Assembly: GCF_000175935.2 (NCBI RefSeq) | Contig: NC_014842.1 | Span: forward strand, 1-64,000 | From: Pantoea sp. At-9b | Lineage (GTDB): Bacteria > Pseudomonadota > Gammaproteobacteria > Enterobacterales > Enterobacteriaceae | Length of the DNA: 64,000 bases | Direction of reading: 5' to 3' | In this document: in pieces, positions 35,043-44,032 of the stretch | Layout of the letters: every line of letters starts with the position of its first letter | Position numbering within the stretch: position 1 is the first letter of the stretch | Notes under the pieces: model-generated | The model's database searches: none | Told to the model about the DNA's origin: nothing | Seen by the model: only the letters and a program-made list of their open reading frames with translations | Program-made: the position numbers and the translations under genes

Positions 35043-35566
35043 CTTTAGAATCAGTATCACCACAAGAAGCAAAAAGGCTTATTGATCAAGGTGCTGTTCT
35101 TGTTGATATAAGAGATTACGCTGAATACTTGCGTGAGCACATACCGAACGCGCACTCACTACCTCTTACCGATATTAGGGCAGGTAAAAAGTTAGAAGGT
35201 ACAGATCGCTTGCCTGTCATTTTCCATTGTCTGTCAGGCATGCGCACGGCTCAAAATGCCAACGAGCTCATGAAAGCAGCAAGCCCTTTGCCGGTATTAC
35301 TGATGACTGGCGGCATTAACGCCTGGAAGAGCGCCAACCTCCCGACTATTGAAGACAGGAAACAACCGTTGCCGATCATGAGACAAGTTCAAATTGTTGC
35401 GGGCACACTGATTCTTGTCGGCGTTGTATTAGGATACACCACGGATAGCTGGTTCTTTTTACTGCCAGGCTTTGTAGGAGCAGGCTTACTCTTCGCAGGA
35501 GTAAGCGGTTTATGTGGGATGGCAAGTGTATTGTTAAAAATGCCATGGAACAGACCTGATAAGTAG
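35039..35566 (+). CDS. ygaP: YgaP-like membrane rhodanese
   Basis: The protein is 175 residues from ATG 35039. An N-terminal rhodanese domain carries the active loop CLSGMRTAQNA with the catalytic Cys near residue 63, matching E. coli YgaP. Two membrane helices follow (QIVAGTLILVGVVLGYTT and WFFLLPGFVGAGLLFAGVSGLCGM) from the DUF2892 family. It transfers sulfane sulfur at the inner membrane. The ATGA overlap with ygaV indicates translational coupling. Length and domain order are as in E. coli. Confidence 0.9.
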   Translation: MTLESVSPQEAKRLIDQGAVLVDIRDYAEYLREHIPNAHSLPLTDIRAGKKLEGTDRLPVIFHCLSGMRTAQNANELMKAASPLPVLLMTGGINAWKSANLPTIEDRKQPLPIMRQVQIVAGTLILVGVVLGYTTDSWFFLLPGFVGAGLLFAGVSGLCGMASVLLKMPWNRPDK

Positions 35567-35594
35567 ATGTAAATTGAATTTTTTGATAGCAGCT

Positions 35595-35840
35595 ATGTCC
35601 GCTCCTGGCACAAAGCGGAATTCAGGGGCGGCCATGATGTCACAGGTCAGAACGGCAGATCAGGATGAAATGATGAGTGCCGCTTAGTCGCTGATTCGGC
35701 GTCGGGCTGACTTGTTCACTCAGAGCAATAATAGTCACTATTCATTTCAAAAAAGACAATAATGCAGATATAGCAACAATCCTCCTTAATTAATGCCTGT
35801 CCTGCATTAATATTTAACTATCCTCTCCCAGATCCGGAAA
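35595..35840. repeat. 246-bp direct repeat, right copy
   Basis: Second copy of the repeat at 31072-31317. It ends in the left arm of the third GATCCGG hairpin. It starts 29 bases after the ygaP stop codon. Confidence 0.92.
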
Positions 35841-35857
35841 AGGGTGGACCCGGATCT
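35829..35857. repeat. third GATCCGG hairpin
   Basis: CAGATCCGG at 35829 and CCGGATCT ending at 35857 form an 8-bp stem with a 12-base loop. It sits between ygaP and the KAP NTPase gene. No T-run follows. The bases after it differ from those after the first two hairpins. Confidence 0.72.
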
Positions 35858-35999
35858 TCTCTGAGATGGTTTGGAACGGTCCTGAAAGGTGTGATGTGTA
35901 ACAAAGAAAGTGGCTGACGTTTGATGCTTTTTATGGCGGTTAAATTATCCGCGTCTAGGAGATATACTGATTCGTAAATAAAAAAATCAGGTAAAAACA

Positions 36000-38900
36000 A
36001 TGATGCAATTACCACAGCTACCAAAATTCCTGAGAGGGAACCCCTGTGAGACTAACCAGAACGTACAGGTGATTTACAGCTATGAAGCCCTGACACCTTC
36101 TGTCATTGAAACACAAAAAGCACAGACTTATATCGAAGCGCTTAACTTTGCCTGTTCAAGGCCAGATATCAAAAATATTGCTGTGACCGGTCCATACGGG
36201 GCGGGAAAAAGCTCAGTTCTGCTGACTTGGGTCAAATCAAAGAGAAATGATTTACGCGTTATGACCGTCTCGCTCGCGGACTTTCACATGCAGGAAGACG
36301 TTGACAGCAAGCCCGGGGTGGAAAGTAAGGAGGGGGGAGGTGACCCATCTGGCAGTAACAAAGCAAGGGCTGAAGAGAAATCCATCGAGTACAGCATTCT
36401 GCAACAGCTTCTCTATAAAGAGAAAAAAAGCGCGTTACCTTATTCCCGTATAGAACGCATCTCGGATATTACCTCAGGGCAGGTCTCTGCTATGGCAGGT
36501 CATCTGCTGCTGATGCTTAGCATGGCAGCTGTCGGGATGCTGTTTCTGTTTCCTGATTACATCCGGGCTAAGCTGTCCCTTTCGCCGTGGCTGAGTCAGT
36601 TTCTGCTGGATCTGCCAGATGTGTGCAGGCTTGGAGGTGCAGGTGCATCTTTGTTTGCAGCTTTCTTCCTGATGCTGAAGAAGTTACACCGTATAGGCCT
36701 GTTTGACCGGCGCGTGAGTGTAGAAAAAATAGATATGCTGAAGGGAGCAATAACAACCCGTCCTTCTGCCCCTTCCCTTCTCAATGTCTATATTGACGAA
36801 ATCGTGTATTTTTTCGAGCAGACCGAACATGACGTCGTGATTTTTGAGGATCTTGACCGCTACAATGATGGTGCTATTTTCATCAAGCTGCGCGAAATCA
36901 ACCAGATCATCAATAACTGTCTGCCTGCTGACAAACCCGTCAGGTTCATCTATGCCGTCAGGGATGAACTGTTCAGCACTCCGGAATCCCGTACCAAATT
37001 TTTTGACTTTGTCATGCCCGTTATCCCGGTGATGGACAGCGAGAATGCCTCTGAGCATTTTTCCGGTAAGTTTACTGAATCTGAACTCAGCCAGCCCGGA
37101 TTCAGGGAATGCCTGTCACGCATGTCAGTATTCATCCCTGATATGCGTGTTATGCATAATATTGCTAATGAGTTCCGGCTTTATCGAAATATTGTTAATA
37201 ACGGTGAGGATCTTAAGCGGCTTGTCTCCCTGATTTCCTATAAAAATCTCTGCGCCGAGGATTATCATGGAATAGATAAGCGTAAAGGTGTTCTTTACGG
37301 AATTGTGTCCGCTTACACGTCTGGTGAGTTGAGGCGTATTTATGAAGAAGAAATAAAATCAGATATATTGAAATTTAAGTCTGAGTCTCAACTTATCATG
37401 GAGGAAGAGGCTACTGAAAGAGCAGAAATACGAAAAGACATCCTCACGCCATATATAAGTGATAAAACAACGAGCGCAGTGTATTTCCATCTGCATAATA
37501 ATGTAACTTTTTCTCTTGAAGATGTGATAAAGAATGAGGATAATTTTTTAAATATGCTTGCTGGACATTCCTTTTACGTCAGGGTCAGGCAGTACAGCAA
37601 TATAAACATCACGACGGTTGATTCAGCTGCCGCTCAGAATATAAAAGCTAGCTATGAAGAGAGATGTGAATATCTGCGATTAAGATCTGATGGTCGGGCC
37701 AGCCAGTTGCAGAGAAAAATTGAATCCCTCATCCAGAATATACAGGTCCTTCATGGCCGCGACCTTGCTTACTTCATTGACAGAATGAGAAGCGCTGGCT
37801 TCGCCGACTGGGTAAAAGCAAATGTGGTCAGCATCACAGGCGACAATGATTCTTCCGTTATAAGCAGTGAGCAGGTGGATTTCATTTATTTCCTTCTGAG
37901 ACAAGGTTATCTGGCCACCGATTATATGTCTTATCGCTCCGTGTTTATGCCCGGCAGTCTGAGCGTTGAGGATAACAGCTTTATCAGGGCTGTCAGTGCA
38001 GGAAAGGCTCATAGTGAAACAACGGCCATAACGCTGAATAAAGTCGCAAACGTCGTGACAAAACTCAGTGGGCTCGGTTTACAGTTGCAGGATAATGCCT
38101 GGCATCCTCAGGTTCTTCTGCATTTCCTGCACAGTGACAGGACAGTGCTTCAGAATATCATTAATATGCAGACTGAGCACGGAGAGGAGCACCGCCTCAT
38201 CAGGCTGGCTGAAGAGATATTCCCGCAGTGGGCTCTGGCAGACAGACTGGCATATGTGCAGCTTCTTGTATCGGACTACAAGCAGTTGGCAGTTCTTATC
38301 CGTCAACTGACATTGCTGCGGGATACGTCTGCCGAACGCCAGTTGTTGGCCCTGCTGCTGAGCGTGCCTGATCTGCCCTGGAGCATGCCCTCTGCTGACA
38401 CGCAATCTGAACTGCAGCAGTTGTTATCTGGTTATTATGATTTACCGGAGACCGTTCCTGCAGGCTGCGTGGCTCAATTTACTGACAACCTGAAAAAGTC
38501 CGGAAATCTTATCTGGCACATCCCGCTGAGTGAGAGTGAGATTGGTAGAGAGGTGATCCGCGCGGTCGCTGAAAGAGATTTGTGGGCATATTCTTCATCA
38601 AACTTGCTAAATATATTTCTTTCTCTCGCTTCCGGAAATGGATGCGGTCTGCAGACATTCCGGCAGAAACCGATGTCATCGATTAAGTCGCTCCGGATTA
38701 ATGAACTGAACGAATGCCTCGACCGGAATATGCACGACTTCATCAGGGAGATATTCATCAATTCCGCTGAAACTGAACTTGTTCCGGAGTTGCTGAATTC
38801 AGGAAGGATTAACTGGAGTGATGCAGAACTTATCGTGACAAAAATGAATTTTATTATTCATGATTTGGCTGAAGTTGATAACATTGAAGGTGAGGTGCCG

Positions 38901-39827
38901 GTACTTCGAGGTGAGAACTATCGACGTAATATCTATTCTCTCCTTCTTGAATTCGACCGGGTTTTGCCATCATCAAATCAGTTTGTATTTTTACTTGAAG
39001 AAGATTCGGATATTACCGAGGATGTAATCTGTAAATGGCTCAACAAAAACTATTCCGCATTCACAGGTGAATATATCTCTCTTTCTGAGGAACTCTTCAC
39101 GCAACTGCTTACCAAAATAATCACGTCAGAAAAAATCAGTATTGAAGCGCTTGCCAAGGTTACAGAGATCTTCCCCGTTATGCTTACAACGGTGCCAGCT
39201 AATATTCGGCTGGAAAATGCTGCCGTGCTTATTTCCAGGAAATACTTCGCACCAACGTCATTTGTGTTTGAAGATCTTTATCAGGCTTTACATGAGAAAG
39301 GTGAACAGCTCACCCCGCTTCTTTATGAGTTCGTCTGTTACTATCCCGCGCTACTCAGTCAGAATTATGAACTCGTCTTGTATAAAGATGGGGAGTTCCA
39401 TGAGGAACTTGCATGGCAGCTGCTGAATCAGGGAGATCTGTCCGGACAACAGTGCGCCGGTATACTGAACTGGCTGTGGGAACACGAATCGGGAATTTTT
39501 GATAGCGTATGGCTGCTCAGCCCTCAGGTGCTGAGTAATCTGGCCCCAATGCTGACCGATGACGCGCTGCGGCACGCATTGCTGATACAGTGCCTGAAAA
39601 CTGGTGACATCCCTCACAGAGCCATCCGCTCAGTGCTGTCAACCTTCAAAGGCAGCTGCTATGCGGCTTTTCTTGCGGAAAGCACCTACCGTAACATTGA
39701 GTTCTCGGAACCCATGTGGCAGCTGGCCACGTTGCTCGAAATAAATGGTTTCATCCGCCGGGCCAAGAAAAGTCACAGCGACACTCGTATACGTATCGAG
39801 CCGCTCAGCAGCGCCGAGAATGAGTAA
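36000..39827 (+). CDS. KAP/YobI-type P-loop NTPase, 1275 aa
   Basis: A very large ATPase with Walker A near residues 64-72 (AVTGPYGAGKSSVLLTW) and Walker B near 278 (DVVIFEDLDRYNDGAIFIKLREIN). Two hydrophobic helices (near 167-188 and 213-230: LLLMLSMAAVGMLFLFP and LFAAFFLMLKK) are inserted between these two motifs. That insertion is the hallmark of KAP NTPases; the GPYG-x-GKSS form and ALTPSVIETQ N-terminus point to the YobI branch. The remaining 900 residues are helical, without a recognised domain. KAP NTPases include phage-exclusion PifA of F. Antiphage activity is therefore plausible but unproven. It lies between the third and fourth hairpins. Confidence 0.82.
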   Translation: MMQLPQLPKFLRGNPCETNQNVQVIYSYEALTPSVIETQKAQTYIEALNFACSRPDIKNIAVTGPYGAGKSSVLLTWVKSKRNDLRVMTVSLADFHMQEDVDSKPGVESKEGGGDPSGSNKARAEEKSIEYSILQQLLYKEKKSALPYSRIERISDITSGQVSAMAGHLLLMLSMAAVGMLFLFPDYIRAKLSLSPWLSQFLLDLPDVCRLGGAGASLFAAFFLMLKKLHRIGLFDRRVSVEKIDMLKGAITTRPSAPSLLNVYIDEIVYFFEQTEHDVVIFEDLDRYNDGAIFIKLREINQIINNCLPADKPVRFIYAVRDELFSTPESRTKFFDFVMPVIPVMDSENASEHFSGKFTESELSQPGFRECLSRMSVFIPDMRVMHNIANEFRLYRNIVNNGEDLKRLVSLISYKNLCAEDYHGIDKRKGVLYGIVSAYTSGELRRIYEEEIKSDILKFKSESQLIMEEEATERAEIRKDILTPYISDKTTSAVYFHLHNNVTFSLEDVIKNEDNFLNMLAGHSFYVRVRQYSNINITTVDSAAAQNIKASYEERCEYLRLRSDGRASQLQRKIESLIQNIQVLHGRDLAYFIDRMRSAGFADWVKANVVSITGDNDSSVISSEQVDFIYFLLRQGYLATDYMSYRSVFMPGSLSVEDNSFIRAVSAGKAHSETTAITLNKVANVVTKLSGLGLQLQDNAWHPQVLLHFLHSDRTVLQNIINMQTEHGEEHRLIRLAEEIFPQWALADRLAYVQLLVSDYKQLAVLIRQLTLLRDTSAERQLLALLLSVPDLPWSMPSADTQSELQQLLSGYYDLPETVPAGCVAQFTDNLKKSGNLIWHIPLSESEIGREVIRAVAERDLWAYSSSNLLNIFLSLASGNGCGLQTFRQKPMSSIKSLRINELNECLDRNMHDFIREIFINSAETELVPELLNSGRINWSDAELIVTKMNFIIHDLAEVDNIEGEVPVLRGENYRRNIYSLLLEFDRVLPSSNQFVFLLEEDSDITEDVICKWLNKNYSAFTGEYISLSEELFTQLLTKIITSEKISIEALAKVTEIFPVMLTTVPANIRLENAAVLISRKYFAPTSFVFEDLYQALHEKGEQLTPLLYEFVCYYPALLSQNYELVLYKDGEFHEELAWQLLNQGDLSGQQCAGILNWLWEHESGIFDSVWLLSPQVLSNLAPMLTDDALRHALLIQCLKTGDIPHRAIRSVLSTFKGSCYAAFLAESTYRNIEFSEPMWQLATLLEINGFIRRAKKSHSDTRIRIEPLSSAENE

Positions 39828-39931
39828 CCTGAATCCATATTTAATTTCAGCTGCGGGCCCCGATTCTTCCGGCCTGCATGCTGGTTTCAGCATAGGGATT
39901 AGCTGGAAGTCGTAAATATGAGGAGAAGGTT

Positions 39932-40072
39932 ATGTCAGCGTTCAGAGGGAGGCTTACGGTAAAAGGTAATCAGTGGGTGGCCACATTGCATGCAACATCA
40001 AACATACATCTGACCGATGTTAGTGTAAATGCATCCTCCTTATTCAGAATTAATGCTGTCAGTTCAAAGTAG
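39932..40072 (+). CDS. 46-codon small ORF after the NTPase gene
   Basis: ATG at 39932 lies behind AGGAGAAGGTT, an almost ideal ribosome-binding site, and reads 46 codons (MSAFRGRLTVKGNQWVATLH and onward). No family is recognised. It could be a small partner of the NTPase; no further support. Confidence 0.45.
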   Translation: MSAFRGRLTVKGNQWVATLHATSNIHLTDVSVNASSLFRINAVSSK

Positions 40073-40158
40073 CTTTTAATGCATAAATAAAGCTCATAAG
40101 CAGAATTCGAGATTTTTAATCAAAATCCTCCCTACCCCGTCATTTGTTAAATACCCCG

Positions 40159-40184
40159 GATCCGGAAAAGGGAGGAAGCGGATC
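40159..40184. repeat. fourth GATCCG hairpin
   Basis: GATCCG and CGGATC form a 6-bp stem with a 14-base loop, preceded by TTGTTAAATACCCCG as at 24764-24774 (TGTTAAATCCCG). It marks the right border of the NTPase segment. The stretch 40185-40507 shows no gene. Confidence 0.6.
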
Positions 40185-40507
40185 TCCTGTGCCTGCTCGG
40201 CGGCTTTTTTGTCCGAACACAATATATAGTGGCATATTCGGCTGCAGAAGGCACAAGATACGGGATGCGTCAGGGTAAGGCGTCGAAGCAGAGGGTGCTT
40301 TTCCCCGGCGGCGGCGCGTGCTACGCTTCCGGGAAACTCCCTGATATGGAAGAAAGCGGATCCGGGGAAGACAGGGAGCAGGTAATTGCGGTAAGGGAAT
40401 ATAATCAGGGTGAAAGACAGGTGTGCTTACTGTCACTTATTGTGACTATTCCCATGGTGATAACCGTCCAGATAATCATGACTTAAGACATTATAAGGCG
40501 CATTACA

Positions 40508-40864
40508 GTGAAGATGATGGACAGTAACGTGCTGGACGAGATTGCCGGCCTCACGGCGGGCGCGTTCCGGCTGCGCGACCTGTGGCTCCGGGAAACCCGG
40601 ATTGCCGGCGGCCCCTGGCAGGCGGCGCAGCGCCGCCGCGAGATCGTCACCGGCGGCGGCCGGGTCATCTGCACCCTGCTCGAAGACGGCGGTATTATTC
40701 CGGGCGCGTACCCGCGCACGCGGTTCGCGGGGGACGCCGGCAACCCGGAAATCACCCATGCCGCGGACGCCGGCGTCCGCGTGGAGCGGCTCGACGAGCA
40801 CCTTTACCGCATACGGCAGGAGGCCACCCTCCGGCGGCTGAATGCCTCAGGGCCTGAGGACTGA
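40508..40864 (+). CDS. hypothetical protein, 118 aa
   Basis: A GC-rich frame with a GTG start (ATG at 40514 is an alternative). The protein (VLDEIAGLTAGAFRLRDLWLRETRIAGGPWQAAQRRREIVTGGGRVICTLLEDGG...) has no signal or membrane segment and no recognised family. Composition is like the backbone rather than the AT-rich island, so it probably belongs to the plasmid core next to resD. Confidence 0.6.
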   Translation: MKMMDSNVLDEIAGLTAGAFRLRDLWLRETRIAGGPWQAAQRRREIVTGGGRVICTLLEDGGIIPGAYPRTRFAGDAGNPEITHAADAGVRVERLDEHLYRIRQEATLRRLNASGPED

Positions 40865-40949
40865 CGGGATGTCACAACAGAGCAGGAGCGGAGAATAAAT
40901 GGATGGCGGGATTTGTGATGCCGTATTAATTCTATAGGGAAGATCGCTG

Positions 40950-41720
40950 ATGAGCAGAACTAAAGACTATTTTATGGAGCTTGAAGAGGATCGCAGGGAT
41001 GGCTGGATCTCCCATCATTATCCTGACGCAGAGGAAGGGTCTGAAGAGTGGGAGTATGCGGCTCTGGACTATGCGTCCTTCCTGGACTGGGAGGAGGCCG
41101 TGCATGAACAGCAATTTTTTGAAGAATCGCTTTCGAACATAAGCGACAGGTTCCAACACGCACTGCAGGAACTCGCCAGTATGGATGGCCGGCTTCAATC
41201 AATTAAGGATGATCTTCTGCTCAGGCTTATATTTTCGCACGCCATCACTGTACTTGACTCATATCTGATATACAGCGCGCGCGCTCTGCTCATGCATGAC
41301 AAACATCTCGACCATTTTCTCTTACATGTCAAAAATGCCGGCTTCAGAAAAGATGATGTAAAAGAAATATTAAATCCCAAATGGACTGAGCAGGAGCCTG
41401 AACAAGTTACGCCTTATCATTTTTTCAGATGGCGCGCTCAGGCTGTTCTAACCCGAACGTCGTTTCAAAGCCCCAAATTCATCAAGCATTATTTCACCCT
41501 GATGCTGGCCACACCCCATGACTGGCCGCTGGATGAGCTTAAGCGTCTGGTTGAGACGCGCAATGACCTCATACACCGCAACGGGATAACGACCTCAGAT
41601 GAACGTGTGAATCTAACGAGTTCTCGCGTAGCTGACGCCATCAGTTCGATAAGAATGCTGATTCTCGCCGCGGGCAGTACCTTTCATACCGAAGATGATC
41701 TTTTCAACGCAGAGTTTTGA
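40950..41720 (+). CDS. HEPN-like protein, candidate RNase
   Basis: A 256-residue helical protein. The segment LDELKRLVETRNDLIHRNGITTSDERVNL contains RNDLIH followed by RNG, the R-x4-6-H catalytic pattern of HEPN RNases, especially the RiboL-PSP-HEPN branch. The preceding helices (LLRLIFSHAITVLDSYLIYSARALL) fit the four-helix HEPN core, and the N-terminal 70 residues are very acidic. HEPN RNases are common toxins and antiphage effectors. No antitoxin-type partner is adjacent; the upstream 118-residue gene is not a nucleotidyltransferase. The family call rests on the motif. Confidence 0.65.
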   Translation: MSRTKDYFMELEEDRRDGWISHHYPDAEEGSEEWEYAALDYASFLDWEEAVHEQQFFEESLSNISDRFQHALQELASMDGRLQSIKDDLLLRLIFSHAITVLDSYLIYSARALLMHDKHLDHFLLHVKNAGFRKDDVKEILNPKWTEQEPEQVTPYHFFRWRAQAVLTRTSFQSPKFIKHYFTLMLATPHDWPLDELKRLVETRNDLIHRNGITTSDERVNLTSSRVADAISSIRMLILAAGSTFHTEDDLFNAEF

Positions 41721-41781
41721 TAATGAAGAAAACAAACGGTATCTGTATCCACCGATTCAGCAAGTTGACGGGCGCAGTACA

Positions 41782-42561
41782 ATGTCAGGAATGATTTCTT
41801 TCAACCCGCCTTCACAATCCCCTTCCCTACCCGTAGCTATCGATTACCCGGCGGCACTGGCGCTGCGCCAGATGGCCGCGATCGTCGACGACCTGCCGAA
41901 GTACCTGCTGGCGCCGGAGGTCAGCGCTCTGCTCCACTTCATGCCCGACCTTCGCCGCAGGATGCTGTTCACCACGCTCTGGAACACCGGCGCGCGCATC
42001 AGCGAGGCGCTTGCGTTGACGAGAGGGGACTTTCAGCTGCGCCAGCAGTACCCGTTCGTGCAGCTGGCCACGCTCAAGCAGCGGGAGGACAGGGCGGAGC
42101 GCCGCGCCGGCCGCCTCCCCGCCGGTACCGTGCCCCACCGGCTCGTGCCGCTGTCCGACGCGCAGTACGTCAATCAGCTGGAGATGATGATCGCCACCCT
42201 GCGCATCCCGCTGGAGCGCAGGAACGAAAAGACGGGGCGCACAGAGCGGGTGCGGCTGTGGGACATCACCGACCGCACGGCGCGCACCTGGCTGAATGAA
42301 GCCGTTGAGGCGGCGGCGTCAGAGGGAGTGAACTTCTCCGTGCCGGTGACCCTGCACACCTTCCGCCACAGCTACGCCATGCACATGCTGTACGCCGGCA
42401 CCCCCCTCAAGGCGCTGCAGAGCCTACTCGGGCACAAGAGCGCGAAGTCGACGGAGGTGTATACCAGAGTGTTTGCGCTGGACGTGGCGGCGCGGCACCG
42501 GGTGCAGTTTTCGATGGCGGGCAACGAGGCGGTGGCGATGCTCAAAAAGAATGGGATATGA
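41782..42561 (+). CDS. resD: ResD-type tyrosine recombinase, intact copy
   Basis: The protein is 259 residues from ATG 41782; ATG 41695 gives 288. It is strongly similar to F ResD: VAIDYPAALALRQM, KYLLAPEVSALLHFMPDLRRRMLFTTLWNTGARISEALALTRGDF, HTFRHSYAMHMLYAGTPLKALQSLLGHKSAKSTEVYTRVFALDVAARHRVQF. All catalytic residues (Arg, His-x-x-Arg, His, Tyr) are present, unlike the copy at 11019. ResD resolves plasmid dimers and stabilises inheritance. It lies directly upstream of the partition locus, a common arrangement. Confidence 0.92.
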   Translation: MSGMISFNPPSQSPSLPVAIDYPAALALRQMAAIVDDLPKYLLAPEVSALLHFMPDLRRRMLFTTLWNTGARISEALALTRGDFQLRQQYPFVQLATLKQREDRAERRAGRLPAGTVPHRLVPLSDAQYVNQLEMMIATLRIPLERRNEKTGRTERVRLWDITDRTARTWLNEAVEAAASEGVNFSVPVTLHTFRHSYAMHMLYAGTPLKALQSLLGHKSAKSTEVYTRVFALDVAARHRVQFSMAGNEAVAMLKKNGI

Positions 42562-43224
42562 ATATCACATGTCAGCGTAAACCCGGGGACTGGTAGTCCC
42601 CTGCCCTGCGGATAATCAATCATTATTTCATGAATATCCATCGTGTATACGTTGAATACCCCTTGGGTGTCTTTTGTGGTTCTGATGTGTATCTTTTGTG
42701 GTTGCATTGGGTACGTGAGGTGCTTGCCAACAATATTCTTTAGTGATATAAAAAACTAGTCCGCAGATATGCATTGGATATCTTAAGTGGATTCTCTGTG
42801 CGCACTTGGTGGATTCAATGTGCACTTGTCAGGTATACACTCGGTGGCGAATATGACAGTTATTGTTATGGCACATAATAAGGGCGGGGCAGGCAAGACT
42901 ACTTCAGCTGTCCATATAGCGGGCGAACTCAAACCAACTAAAGCCCTGGACCTCGATACTCACAAAGGCCTCTCAATCATTCATGGTTTACGTCCTGAAG
43001 ACAGGCAAATTCCTATATCAATCCCTGAGACCCAGGAAGAGTTGGTTCAAGAAATCAATCCGTTTAAAGAAAGCGAAGATATTTTATTTATTGACTGTGG
43101 TGGTTTCGACTCCGATATGACCCGTACAGCCGTCGCTTTTGCTGACCTGATTGTCGTCCCTGCGAAAGATTCTCTTACCGAGAGAATAGGTCTGATGAGC
43201 TTTGACAGAGTGTTGGGAGAAATT
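42528..43224 (+). repeat. duplicated resD-end/parS/parA segment, copy 2
   Basis: Source-like copy of the segment at 11941-12684, without the 47-bp insertion. Here both flanks are continuous genes, so this is the original arrangement. Confidence 0.9.
42600..42850. promoter_or_regulatory. partition-site-like repeat region upstream of parA
   Basis: The 250 bases hold recurring short motifs: GTGTATACGTTGAATA, GTGTCTTTTGTGGTT, GTGTATCTTTTGTGGTT, AGTGGATTCTCTGTGC and GTGGATTCAATGTGC. Similar GTGTAT/TGAATAT words recur between parA and parB (43520-43590) and after parB (43930-43985). Ribbon-helix-helix ParB proteins bind such direct repeats as centromere and operator. Confidence 0.65.
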
Positions 43225-43497
43225 AGTGACATCATAGGACAGCATGTAGACGCTCACTTATTCTTGTGTAAAACAAATCCAAATAAAAAACACTACCCGA
43301 AGTTAGAGGCTCTACTTCCTTCATTCAATCACATAAAACTAATGAGAAGTCGTCTTTCATACCGAACTCAGGATTTTGAAGAAACAATCGAAACTGGTTT
43401 TGGCATCACTGAGTCTGTTCATGGGCGTGTTACTGCAGGTGGTAAAGAGGTGATTGCTATGGTTGAGGAAATGTTGGAGATCATCAGAGGAAAGTGA
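42853..43497 (+). CDS. parA: ParA-type partition ATPase (type Ib)
   Basis: The protein is 214 residues from ATG 42853. Deviant Walker A KGGAGKTT sits near residue 10, with ALDLDTHKGLS (Walker A' Asp) and ILFIDCGGFDSDM (Walker B). The absence of an N-terminal DNA-binding domain and the short length place it among type Ib ParA/MinD-like ATPases. It binds nucleoid DNA with ATP and positions plasmids with its small ParB partner downstream. A longer in-frame start at 42787 lies within the repeats and is not supported. Confidence 0.92.
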   Translation: MTVIVMAHNKGGAGKTTSAVHIAGELKPTKALDLDTHKGLSIIHGLRPEDRQIPISIPETQEELVQEINPFKESEDILFIDCGGFDSDMTRTAVAFADLIVVPAKDSLTERIGLMSFDRVLGEISDIIGQHVDAHLFLCKTNPNKKHYPKLEALLPSFNHIKLMRSRLSYRTQDFEETIETGFGITESVHGRVTAGGKEVIAMVEEMLEIIRGK

Positions 43498-43591
43498 GTA
43501 CTCAAAGGGATCACTAAAAATACACAAAGTGTATCTTTAGTGTATTCTATGCATATCTTTTGTAGATTTATTATGGATCCACGGTGTATCT

Positions 43592-43876
43592 ATGACTAAA
43601 AAACTCGATTTTGCTAATCAACATGAAAAGCTTGCCGGGCTGATGAGTTCAGCAAAGCTTAAAACGTCGCCAGCCCCAGTCGAAAAACCTAGTGTCGATA
43701 CCAGGCCTGTCGTCAAAAGCAAGGCTCGAAGCAAAAATCTAAGGGCTGTACCAGAAACCTACTTTGAAGCCCATGCGCAACTCAAGGCATCAAATAAGAC
43801 CTCTCTGGATTTCAGTGCTTATATTCTTGAGGCCTTACGTGAGAAGCTGGAGAATGACGGGGCGCTAGAAAACTAG
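43592..43876 (+). CDS. parB: small ParB-like centromere-binding protein
   Basis: The protein is 94 residues: a basic flexible N-terminus (KSKARSKNLRAVPETY) and a C-terminal ribbon-helix-helix-like part (FEAHAQLKASNKTSLDFSAYILEALREKLEN). Position after parA and flanking repeats identify it as the type Ib partition partner. Sequence similarity to known ParG or StbB is not evident by eye. Confidence 0.75.
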   Translation: MTKKLDFANQHEKLAGLMSSAKLKTSPAPVEKPSVDTRPVVKSKARSKNLRAVPETYFEAHAQLKASNKTSLDFSAYILEALREKLENDGALEN

Positions 43877-44032
43877 TTCACTAACAGGCATAAGTTGCGA
43901 ATATATAATGAGTATTTATTGAGTTCACATTGCATACCTTATGTGTATACATTGAATATCTTATGGATGCTTAATGTGTATTGGATTTTTTCTATATAGA
44001 CGACTCAATAAGGTATTCAAATGGAGGTAGAT

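Noticed and set aside
24775..40184. GATCCGG hairpins as ordinary terminators
   Set aside because: None is followed by a T-run on either strand, and the shared sequence extends far beyond the stem.
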